From assembly GCA_026710565.1 (NCBI GenBank), contig JAPOQV010000200.1, positions 1 through 13,201 on the forward strand: a DNA stretch of 13,201 bases. The letters run 5' to 3'. The number at the start of each line of letters is the position of its first letter. Position 1 is the stretch's first letter. The position numbers were made by a program, and so were the translations under genes. Source of the stretch: Spirochaetaceae bacterium (GTDB taxonomy: Bacteria > Spirochaetota > Spirochaetia > SZUA-6 > Bin103). Below, piece by piece: positions 1 through 7,844 of the stretch. Under the pieces are notes generated by a model, which saw only the letters and a list, made by a program, of their open reading frames with translations, was not told where the DNA came from and made no database searches.

Positions 1-1
1 C

Positions 2-622
2 GGCCCGTCGCGCGGCGACAAGGCCGAGGCGGTGCAGGGCGAGGTCGCAGCCATAAACGAGGCGCGCTTTGAGCCATCGAGGCAGTTGCAGCCGCAGTGG
101 GGATTTATGGAGGCGATCCACGCGGCTTTGCCTGACGATGCAATTGTGATCCAGGGCATGAACCAGATGGGCTACTACAGCCGCAACTACTACCGGGTCT
201 ACGCGCCGGACACCTACTTCGACCCGCGCGGCAACCTGGGCGCGTCGCTGCCGATCGCCATGGGCGCCAAGGTCGCACGGCCCGACGCGCCCGCGGTCGC
301 CTGCTGCGGCGACGGCGGCGTCATGTACCACATCCAGGAGCTGGCCACGGCGGTCCTGCACGACATCGCCGTCACCGTGGTGGTGTTCAACGACAACGCC
401 TACGGCAACGTGAAGCGCTCCCAGCAGGAGGACTTCGGCGGCCGGCTGGTGGGCGTCGACCTGCGCAACCCGGACTTCGTCCGCCTGAGCGAGTCCTTCG
501 GCGTGCGCGGCGCGCGCGCGACCGACCCGGCGGCGCTGCAGCGCGAGCTGAAGCGTGCCTTCGCCGGCGACGAGCCCGTGCTGATCGAGGTGCCGGTCGG
601 CGAGCTGGAGCGCGTCTATTGA
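2..622 (+). CDS. Thiamine-diphosphate enzyme, C-terminal part (acetolactate-synthase-like), 5' truncated
   Basis: The reading frame is open to the left edge, so this is the C-terminal ~206 residues of a longer protein, typically 530-600 residues in this family. It holds the TPP-binding domain. A GDGG motif (codons from 308) is followed 27 residues later by FNDNAYG, the classical GDG-x(~25)-N motif that holds Mg2+ and diphosphate. Upstream lies a GNLGASLPIAMGAK segment, typical of acetolactate synthase, benzoylformate decarboxylase and related enzymes. These enzymes decarboxylate or ligate 2-oxo acids in the cytoplasm. The exact substrate cannot be read from this part, and the FAD or substrate-specificity regions lie outside the window. 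The stop codon overlaps the TTG start of the following PLP enzyme, so the two are probably co-translated in one catabolic operon. GC is very high, unlike the cassette from 1754. Family certain, function open. Confidence 0.88.
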   Translation, partial: GPSRGDKAEAVQGEVAAINEARFEPSRQLQPQWGFMEAIHAALPDDAIVIQGMNQMGYYSRNYYRVYAPDTYFDPRGNLGASLPIAMGAKVARPDAPAVACCGDGGVMYHIQELATAVLHDIAVTVVVFNDNAYGNVKRSQQEDFGGRLVGVDLRNPDFVRLSESFGVRGARATDPAALQRELKRAFAGDEPVLIEVPVGELERVY

Positions 623-1728
623 GCCGGCCGACCACCTACGCCGACCTGGGCGTGCGGCCGTTCATCAACTGCCGCGGCACCGGCACCTCGGTCGGCGGCA
701 GCATCATGCCGGAGCCGGTGCTGGAGGCGATGCGCCAGGCGGCCGGCAGCTTCGTCTCGCTCGAAACCCTGCAGGAGCGGATCGGTGAGCGGCTCGCCCG
801 CCGCATCGGCGTCGAGGGTGCGCTGGTCACCTGCGGCGCGGCCAGCGGCGTGCAGCAGGCGGCGGCCGCCTGCCTGACCGGCACCGACCCCGAGCGCGTG
901 CAGCGGCTGCCCTTCACCGACGGCTGGCGCAACCGCTTCGTGATCCCGCAGGTGGACGCGCACGACTACCTCTTCCAGGTGATCGCCTCCGCCGGCGGCG
1001 TGCTGGTCAAGGTGGGCAGCAAGGATTCCTGCCCGACCGCCGCCATCGAGGAGGCGCTCGACGACGACACCGCCGCGGTCCTCCACTACTTGGGCAAGCA
1101 GACCCTGGAGCAGCTCGCCGAGGTGGTCGCCGTGGCCGAGCCGCGCGGCATCCCGGTCATCGTCGACGCGGCGGCGCAGCTTCCGCCGCGCTCCAACCTC
1201 ACCGAGCCGGTCCGCCTGGGCGCCGGCCTGGTGGTGTTCTCCGGCGGCAAGGGCCTGCGCGGCCCGCAGTCCAGCGGCCTGGTGGTCGGCAAGGCGGAGC
1301 TGATCCAGGCGGCGAGCATGAACGGCGCGCCCGCCAGCTCCGTGGGCCGCGGCATGAAGGTGGGCAAGGAGGAGTTGATGGGCCTGCTGGCCGCCGTCGA
1401 GCTCTTCCTGGACGGCAGTGACGAGGACGACTACTGCCGCTGGCGTGCCGACGCCGAGTTGATCGTCGCGGGGCTGGACGGGATCGACGACGTGCGCGCC
1501 ACGGTCGACGACGGCGACCAGCTCTTCTTCCCCGGCGGCGTGCCCCGCGTCCGCATCGAGCTCCTGGGGGAGCGCACCGCCGACGCCTACGGCGCCCCGC
1601 TCCGCGACGGCGACCCCAGCATCTTCATGGGCGGCTGGGACGGCGGCCTGTTCGTCGACCCCATGACCCTGCAGCCCGGCGAGGCCGGACAAGTCGCCGG
1701 CCGCCTCCAAGCAATCTTCGCAAGATGA
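619..1728 (+). CDS. SelA / D-glucosaminate-6-phosphate ammonia-lyase-like PLP enzyme
   Basis: This 369-residue protein is a fold-type I PLP enzyme of the SelA-like group. The N-terminal signature (YADLGVRPFINCRGTGTSVGG) resembles the start of D-glucosaminate-6-phosphate ammonia lyase and SelA-related proteins. The cofactor Asp is probably D183 in IVDAAAQ. The Schiff-base Lys is probably K211 in FSGGKGLRGPQSSGLV, the family's SGGK-x-LRGPQ signature. At 369 residues it matches the DgaE-like short forms rather than full SelA (about 460). True selenocysteine synthesis is therefore unlikely, and an amino-sugar-acid or amino-acid lyase is a better guess. The start is TTG at 619, overlapping the preceding TGA stop (620-622), which suggests translational coupling with the TPP enzyme. 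The gene is intact and very GC-rich. It is the last gene before the composition change. Family is well supported; substrate is unknown. Confidence 0.87.
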   Translation: MSRPTTYADLGVRPFINCRGTGTSVGGSIMPEPVLEAMRQAAGSFVSLETLQERIGERLARRIGVEGALVTCGAASGVQQAAAACLTGTDPERVQRLPFTDGWRNRFVIPQVDAHDYLFQVIASAGGVLVKVGSKDSCPTAAIEEALDDDTAAVLHYLGKQTLEQLAEVVAVAEPRGIPVIVDAAAQLPPRSNLTEPVRLGAGLVVFSGGKGLRGPQSSGLVVGKAELIQAASMNGAPASSVGRGMKVGKEELMGLLAAVELFLDGSDEDDYCRWRADAELIVAGLDGIDDVRATVDDGDQLFFPGGVPRVRIELLGERTADAYGAPLRDGDPSIFMGGWDGGLFVDPMTLQPGEAGQVAGRLQAIFAR

Positions 1729-1741
1729 CCTGAACCTCTCC

Positions 1742-1746
1742 AAGGA
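1742..1746 (+). promoter_or_regulatory. Ribosome binding site deciding the ATG start at 1754
   Basis: AAGGA at 1742-1746 lies 7 nt before ATG 1754, a standard spacing. The alternative in-frame TTG at 1748 would leave only 1 nt. The ATG at 1754 is therefore the better start of the giant NTPase gene. Confidence 0.6.
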
Positions 1747-1753
1747 CTTGCCC

Positions 1754-4700
1754 ATGCCGGACAACACGAAATACCGAATTCACGATGGCCTTCCCTGGTG
1801 CATCGAGCGCGATCCGCGAGGGTTTGAGTTGCTCAAGACCAAGCTCGGATTGAATCGTCGTTCCTGTAGACAACTGCTGGAGAGCGCCGCTGCTAAGAAA
1901 GAGATCAGCACTGTCCGCAAGGCCCTACTGCGCGAAGACGTAACCTCCGGAGACCGTGACCGATCGCTGTTGTTCAAGCTATACGGGAACTCCGACTTCC
2001 GTCGCGGCCTCTGGGCAGCGACATATTCCGAGATCCACTCTAGCGGATCACTTACGGGGATGATGCCATCGCTCGAGCATCGCGTTCTTGCGAGTCACCT
2101 CGACGGCTACGAAACCTCCACGCCTGGCACCACACGATCTGTAGACGCCTTCGTCACTTGGCCCGATCTCGTCGAGAAACTGAAAGAAGACGTCCCATGG
2201 GCGGACTTTGCAGGGTATGTGTGGTCCACCTTTCAAAGCGCACTCAAGAGCGATAACTGGGATTCGCTCGCGGCAGATGAGCGCACCGACACCACGATGG
2301 TTGCCTTTGCCCTCGCATCCATCGTTGACGATGAACGGATACTTCGCTACGCGATCGACGCAATGCCCGGTCTCGGGACGGACTTTAGCGACCTACTCTG
2401 CGACAACCAGACCCAGGCGCCCGCCAAGCAAGAGAATGTCGTTGGCCTATGGACCGAGCTCTGTGAGTCCCTACGATCGCTATCCGAGAAGGCAGGAGGC
2501 TCCCCACCCGACGTTGACGTCTTGCCCGAGATCAAGAATGCCGTAAACAAACTCTCCGCCATTGAAAACGGAGTCAGGCAGTGTTGCGCCCCAATTCTAT
2601 TCGAGCACCTTGTGTCACGCGTGAACGCTCATCTCGCTGAGCTTGAGCAGGACCAGGACTTCATGTGGTTTGGCGCTGCCGAACGCGCGAAACTGCTCAC
2701 CCACTGGCAAGACACACAGGACTCGCTGACATTAGATCAGATTCGTGAAGAGCTCGATCGTCTGACTCACGACGTTGCCGACGCTGTGGAAAGCATCCGT
2801 CAGATTGCCAGGAAGCTCTCGGAAGCTAGTGCGCACCGTGATTCGCTATCGACCGAATCACCAGCCGACCTTGCTACCCTTCACTCCTTGGAGGAGACCG
2901 TCGAGGAGCTTGACACACTGATCCTTGCCTCGCGACGGGAACAGCGAAAAGCGCGTATACACCTGCTCAGTCAACTGTCTCCTTTTGGCACTACGTTCAC
3001 GATAGACAGCACCGTGCGGGCGTCATCTCCTCCCTCAAGGCAAGCTGCCGACCGGGCCCAGTCAGCGCCCGTCCCTTTCCCTACACCTGAAGAACCACAG
3101 CCAACCACATCTGCTGCGGAGTCGGCTCACTCGGCGACTTCACCCGATACCGCCCATCCCGAGCCAGACGACACAAACCCCACGCCCGACGACCACTCAC
3201 ATGACACTCCCCGCGGATCTACCACCGAAAACAAGACTACGCCCCACCCTATGGCGCCTCCAACCGCTTCTTCGCCCTCCACTTCTGACAAGAAAGAACC
3301 CAAATCCGCACCGCATACACCCTCGCCTCGTCAAACCAATGGCACCCCTCTCACCACGCGCGCCTTGGACCGAGTCGCCGCGGCCTTGCTTGAGCAGACC
3401 CCTCGTCTCGCATACGCCGTTCAGGTCTCCCGCCTGATCGACGACCAATCCTTGCCCGCCGAGGCTCCTCCCGTAGCTCTCCTTGAAGCTGCACTGCTGT
3501 CCGACCGCCTTACTACCCCCGATGGCCTGATCGCATCCGAATTGAGCCGCACTCTTGAGCGAATTCCTGCCCCGGCTTCTTTCTCAGACTCGCCCGACCC
3601 CGTTCGCGATACGTGCATCATGCTCGCGCTTGCCGGGACGTTGCGTCCAACAGTGATCGCGCCACAGACGGGCGCATGGGCACTCTTGTCTGCCCTCAAA
3701 CCAACCGACCGACTGGGACCTACTTACCGCTTCGCAAACGCTGTTGCCATGGAGAGCCAGAAACTCCAGGGAGTACGAATAGACCCGGGCGTTCTCCGCG
3801 GCGCTAGCTCAGAAACGGCCTGGACGGACCAACGTGATCGCCTCGTCATGGATGTCGAAGATTGGCGAGAGCGAGCACCTCATATGACTATCAAATATGC
3901 TCCTGCCACAACCGTGTGGCAACGCTGGCTAGGCTCCGAAGGCGTGATTGCCCAGATGTTGAACCAGATTACCGCTGACAGTGCGCACGAAGCACGCTTA
4001 GAAAATCTTATTGCTACGGTCGAAAACCGAAAGAGATTCAACGACCTTGTGAAGGACACCGATTGGAAGCACGTCGGCCGTCGCAAGGGTCAAGACATTC
4101 AAGCAAGGGCTCTTACTCAACTCCACGACCATGCCCTCCAAGCCGTCTCTTTCGCGCATCGCCATCTCAGCTTGCGGAGGTCGCGCCCCTCTCAGTCCAA
4201 TTTCATCACACAGGCCCTATCGAATCTGCGCACCAGTGTCGCTCAGCTCGGACCGATCGCTTCCGCTGACTTATCCACCCTTGCAAGCACGGACGAGTCA
4301 ATCCTCAGCGCAGCTGCGAATGTCGCTGCCTACGCTATTGAACGATTTAGCTACCTTCTCGACCACCCAATCACCGAAGAGCCCGATCCCTATGGCCTGT
4401 ACGCATCCGCCATGTTTTGCTACCCCGAAATCTCCGTGAATGACGACGGAGTTCCCGCTTGCGATCATGCCATGGCCCTTGATACGCTCTTGTCTACCGA
4501 GCCTCAGACACTCACTTCTTCCTTTGACGTCCGTTTGCGGAACCGTGATTTCCATACCGCGCGCCGTATAATTGCTTGGCTGCAGTCCGACGCTGTTGAC
4601 GACACCACCGATCTGCAGCACCGCTTGAATGCAGCGCTCGAATTGGAGAACCGGCAGCTCCGACACGAAATCGACGACACTCGCGCAAAGCTTGAGAGGG

Positions 4701-7700
4701 CCCGTGCTCTCGGGCACGTTTCCCCCACTGAACGCGACGACCATGACGCCGACTTGGTTGAAATGGAACGCCGCGTGCTCGCATCAGACACCGTCGACTA
4801 TATGTCCGAGCGGTCTACTATTCGTACCATCGCGGACGAGATCGACCGAGCCCTGGATGTCCAGCGGCGCATGGCCACCGAAACCCTAACGGCCCTGGAC
4901 TTAGCTTCTGATAGTGACGAATATCGCACAATTGCCCATTCGATAACAAAGGACGACATAGTCACCGCCAACGAACTCATCGATCGTGTCCGCAGTGGCG
5001 GCGCAACACCCGTTCAAGACCACCCGACCCAACACAGGGACCCGTTCCCCGATTTCTACCCCGCCCGCGCGGCCGCAATAGAGAACGCAATGGAGGAAGC
5101 GCCGAATCCGCGGATCGTCGTCGATCATATTGTGCGCGGCGATTCCTTTGGGGGCATGGCTTTTGGGAGCATCCCGGGCTCACAGCGCCAGTCCGCGAAG
5201 AGAATGCTCGATGCCTGGTTCGACCTCAAGCGCTCGGGTCGCCTCTCCAAATTAGCCACCGAGAAATTGACCATCCTTTTTTCCGAACTCGGCTTCATCG
5301 TTCAACGCGCAACGGTACGCCGCGACGAACGCAACTTTGGTGAGGCCTTGGTGCAGACCGTGCCCCTCGCCGATCGCGAGCGGTGCCCCGTCCCGGCATT
5401 CGGTTCTTTTGTAAACGGCAATTACCGGATCGTCTGCCTCTGGGGGCGCCCCACTGAGGAAGATATCCTCCAGCATGCAGAGGACAGCACGAGGAAGACG
5501 GCCACACTGGTACTGTACTTCGGACGCCTTACAAAGACACGGAGGGAGAACCTCGGTATCCTCGCACGGCGACGTTCGCAGACCATGATCACTATCGACG
5601 AGGTCTTGCTCGTTTTCCTCTGTGGTGAACGCGGCTCACGTACGCGTGTTCTGTTTTCGTGCTCAATTCCCTTTACGTATATACAGCCCTACGTCACTAC
5701 TGCCGGCGTTGTGCCTCCCGAGGTTTTCTATGGACGCGAGCAGGAGATGCGAGACATTGCAGATCGCGCCGGTCCGTGCTTTCTCTACGGAGGCCGGCAG
5801 CTCGGCAAGACAGCACTCCTGCGCCACGTAGAGAGAACCTCCCATAGCCCCGAACACGGCACGTACGCTGTATGGATAGATCTCAAGGGCGAGGGTGTCG
5901 GTCACGACCGCGCAGTCGCGGACATATGGTCGTCCATTTGGCGCTCGCTCCGAAAGATAATGGTAATACCAGATGAACTTGCCGAGCCGAACCCCAACGT
6001 CAGACGACGCGTAGACCAATTCATCGACTATCTCTGCTCGGAATTCGAGCCATCTTCCGGACGGGCGCTGCTGCTACTGCTCGACGAAGCCGACAAGTTC
6101 TTGGAAGTCGATGCCCGAGAGGCGGAAGGGACATCCGGCACCGGTTACCGGGAGTCTTCCCGACTGAAGGCACTCATGGATCGCACTGAACGGTCCATCA
6201 AGGTCGTCTTTGCCGGCCTTCACAACGTGTTGCGAACCGTTGCGTATTCGAATCACCCTCTTGGCCACTTTGGCCATCCTATTCAAATCGGGCCGTTGTG
6301 GAACGCCGCTGATTCGCTGATTCGTCAACCCCTCCTTGCGTCTGGATATCACTTCCAAAACGCAAATCTAGTAGCGCGCATACTTGCTCAGACCAACTAC
6401 TATCCGAATCTCATTCAGCTCTATGGTACCGAGCTTGTCAAGTCTATGTGTTCACGCCGTATCGCCGGCGCCCCATTGTACGACATCGACGAAGAGATGA
6501 TCGATCATACGTACCTGAGAAACACCAACCTTCGTGAGATGCTCCGTTCCAGGTTTCATATGACTCTGCAGCTCGATCCGCGTTACGAGGTCATCGCCTA
6601 CTCTATCGCTCACGAATGCGACGAGTACCACGGCGTTCTCACTAAGGGCCTCAGCTACCGGAGGATCGAAGAGCTCACGAGAAGCTGGTGGCCTCACGGC
6701 TTCGCAGATATGGAGCCCTTCACGGAACGATTCCGCTCCCTTCTCGACGAGATGGGGGGCCTCGGTGTACTGCGGAAAGTCGGCACAGGAAACTACACCC
6801 TCCGCAATCCTAACGTCCTCCTCCTGATGGGCACCACCGATGAGATCGCCGACAACCTGCTCCGGACTCGTGAACCGCCGCAGGAGTTCGAGCCCGATCT
6901 GTTTAGGGCGCGTGATCCACAGATGTCGGACGGCCCATCCCGGAGTCCGCTTACGTACCGACAGGAGGATCTTCTGCGCACGCGATCGAACGGTGTTTCG
7001 GTCATTTGCGGGCTCAAGGCCGCCGGCTTTGACAACGTACTTAGGTTTCTGAAGGCGCGCGCCGCAAGCGAATCGGTCGTAGAGCTCCACGGCATTGGAA
7101 GTCACACCCAGTTTGCCGCGGAGCTCAAGCGCCTCCGAAGCAAGAGGACCGCCAGCACGACCATCTACGTTATCGGTGAAAACCTCCCTTGGAGTGAGAG
7201 ATGGGTTGAGGAGGCATTCGACCAGGTCGATTCCCTTCGGCGACGTGGACGCCGTGACATGAACGTACGCGTGCTATTCATGGCGGATCCGTTGCACTTC
7301 TGGAAGCTGCTTTCTGAGCTCGAACGATTCAATCACAACGGCCTACAGTGGACTGCCCTCCGCCCGTGGGGTGAAGGCTTTCTGCGGCAATGGATGGACG
7401 ACGTCGGATTCAGTTCGGAAAAGCGGAAGCTGGTAATCGACACCACCGGCGGCTGGCCCGCCCTCGTCGAGAGGCTTCACGCTATCGAACGAGAGACCGG
7501 CGACTTGGACAGTGCCGTCGATCAATTCAACCTTCTCTTCGATAGTCTTCCGGAAGTGGGCCGGCTCATGGAAGCGTTTGCTATGGACCTAGATGGCCTT
7601 GGACTACAGAGGTCCGTTTTGACGAGGCTTGCGGAATTGGGGGAGCCGGCGGACTTCGAATTCCTTATGGAGCTAGCCGCGGACGAACAGATGGACGACG

Positions 7701-7819
7701 CATCGCTCCGAAAGACTCTGAGATGGGGACACACACTTCATCTGGTTCGCGCTGTCGGTCAGGACATCTGGGAACTTGACGAAACCGTTGGTCGTCTGCT
7801 AACGGCAACAAGTAAGTGA
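1754..7819 (+). CDS. Giant multidomain STAND/AAA-type NTPase (2021 aa), putative conflict-system sensor
   Basis: Residue numbers are from ATG 1754. The N-terminal ~420 residues are mostly helical, with a coiled-coil-like stretch at about 326-409. A Pro/Thr/Ser-rich, probably disordered linker follows (about 423-533), then a second long helical part with a charged coiled coil (about 954-1083). An alpha/beta domain at about 1222-1321 ends in PPEVFYGRE, directly before the NTPase. The NTPase has Walker A GGRQLGKT (1346-1353), Walker B LLLLLDEAD (D1444, E1445), a sensor-like KVVFAGL (1483-1489) and TNYYPNLIQ (1547-1555), as in archaeal-type STAND ATPases. A winged-helix-like region spans about 1610-1700. 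A second NTPase-like module (about 1746-1910) has GLKAAGFDN in the P-loop position and keeps VLFMADP and TGGWP. The protein is probably a cytoplasmic signal-transducing NTPase that senses an invader and acts through the next gene. The NTPase is certain; the defence role is inferred. No transmembrane segment or signal peptide is evident. The gene is intact over 6 kb. Confidence 0.85.
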   Translation: MPDNTKYRIHDGLPWCIERDPRGFELLKTKLGLNRRSCRQLLESAAAKKEISTVRKALLREDVTSGDRDRSLLFKLYGNSDFRRGLWAATYSEIHSSGSLTGMMPSLEHRVLASHLDGYETSTPGTTRSVDAFVTWPDLVEKLKEDVPWADFAGYVWSTFQSALKSDNWDSLAADERTDTTMVAFALASIVDDERILRYAIDAMPGLGTDFSDLLCDNQTQAPAKQENVVGLWTELCESLRSLSEKAGGSPPDVDVLPEIKNAVNKLSAIENGVRQCCAPILFEHLVSRVNAHLAELEQDQDFMWFGAAERAKLLTHWQDTQDSLTLDQIREELDRLTHDVADAVESIRQIARKLSEASAHRDSLSTESPADLATLHSLEETVEELDTLILASRREQRKARIHLLSQLSPFGTTFTIDSTVRASSPPSRQAADRAQSAPVPFPTPEEPQPTTSAAESAHSATSPDTAHPEPDDTNPTPDDHSHDTPRGSTTENKTTPHPMAPPTASSPSTSDKKEPKSAPHTPSPRQTNGTPLTTRALDRVAAALLEQTPRLAYAVQVSRLIDDQSLPAEAPPVALLEAALLSDRLTTPDGLIASELSRTLERIPAPASFSDSPDPVRDTCIMLALAGTLRPTVIAPQTGAWALLSALKPTDRLGPTYRFANAVAMESQKLQGVRIDPGVLRGASSETAWTDQRDRLVMDVEDWRERAPHMTIKYAPATTVWQRWLGSEGVIAQMLNQITADSAHEARLENLIATVENRKRFNDLVKDTDWKHVGRRKGQDIQARALTQLHDHALQAVSFAHRHLSLRRSRPSQSNFITQALSNLRTSVAQLGPIASADLSTLASTDESILSAAANVAAYAIERFSYLLDHPITEEPDPYGLYASAMFCYPEISVNDDGVPACDHAMALDTLLSTEPQTLTSSFDVRLRNRDFHTARRIIAWLQSDAVDDTTDLQHRLNAALELENRQLRHEIDDTRAKLERARALGHVSPTERDDHDADLVEMERRVLASDTVDYMSERSTIRTIADEIDRALDVQRRMATETLTALDLASDSDEYRTIAHSITKDDIVTANELIDRVRSGGATPVQDHPTQHRDPFPDFYPARAAAIENAMEEAPNPRIVVDHIVRGDSFGGMAFGSIPGSQRQSAKRMLDAWFDLKRSGRLSKLATEKLTILFSELGFIVQRATVRRDERNFGEALVQTVPLADRERCPVPAFGSFVNGNYRIVCLWGRPTEEDILQHAEDSTRKTATLVLYFGRLTKTRRENLGILARRRSQTMITIDEVLLVFLCGERGSRTRVLFSCSIPFTYIQPYVTTAGVVPPEVFYGREQEMRDIADRAGPCFLYGGRQLGKTALLRHVERTSHSPEHGTYAVWIDLKGEGVGHDRAVADIWSSIWRSLRKIMVIPDELAEPNPNVRRRVDQFIDYLCSEFEPSSGRALLLLLDEADKFLEVDAREAEGTSGTGYRESSRLKALMDRTERSIKVVFAGLHNVLRTVAYSNHPLGHFGHPIQIGPLWNAADSLIRQPLLASGYHFQNANLVARILAQTNYYPNLIQLYGTELVKSMCSRRIAGAPLYDIDEEMIDHTYLRNTNLREMLRSRFHMTLQLDPRYEVIAYSIAHECDEYHGVLTKGLSYRRIEELTRSWWPHGFADMEPFTERFRSLLDEMGGLGVLRKVGTGNYTLRNPNVLLLMGTTDEIADNLLRTREPPQEFEPDLFRARDPQMSDGPSRSPLTYRQEDLLRTRSNGVSVICGLKAAGFDNVLRFLKARAASESVVELHGIGSHTQFAAELKRLRSKRTASTTIYVIGENLPWSERWVEEAFDQVDSLRRRGRRDMNVRVLFMADPLHFWKLLSELERFNHNGLQWTALRPWGEGFLRQWMDDVGFSSEKRKLVIDTTGGWPALVERLHAIERETGDLDSAVDQFNLLFDSLPEVGRLMEAFAMDLDGLGLQRSVLTRLAELGEPADFEFLMELAADEQMDDASLRKTLRWGHTLHLVRAVGQDIWELDETVGRLLTATSK

Positions 7820-7831
7820 CATGACTGACAT

Positions 7832-7837
7832 GGAGAG
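7832..7837 (+). promoter_or_regulatory. Ribosome binding site for the GTG start at 7845
   Basis: GGAGAG at 7832-7837 lies 7 nt before GTG 7845. Upstream, ATG 7821 and ATG 7830 are in the same frame but run into a TGA at 7839-7841, so GTG is the first usable start. The six-codon ORF 7821-7841 sits across the RBS and could couple translation to the upstream gene. That is only a possibility. Confidence 0.55.
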
Positions 7838-7844
7838 ATGACGG

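Noticed and set aside
1748..1750. TTG as the start of the giant NTPase gene
   Set aside because: It lies 1 nt from the AAGGA ribosome binding site; ATG 1754 has proper spacing.
616..1767. Long minus-strand open frame of 383 codons opposite the PLP-enzyme gene
   Set aside because: It is the shadow of a GC-rich gene; its translation is H/A/G/L/D-rich repeats without motifs, while the plus strand encodes a clear PLP family.
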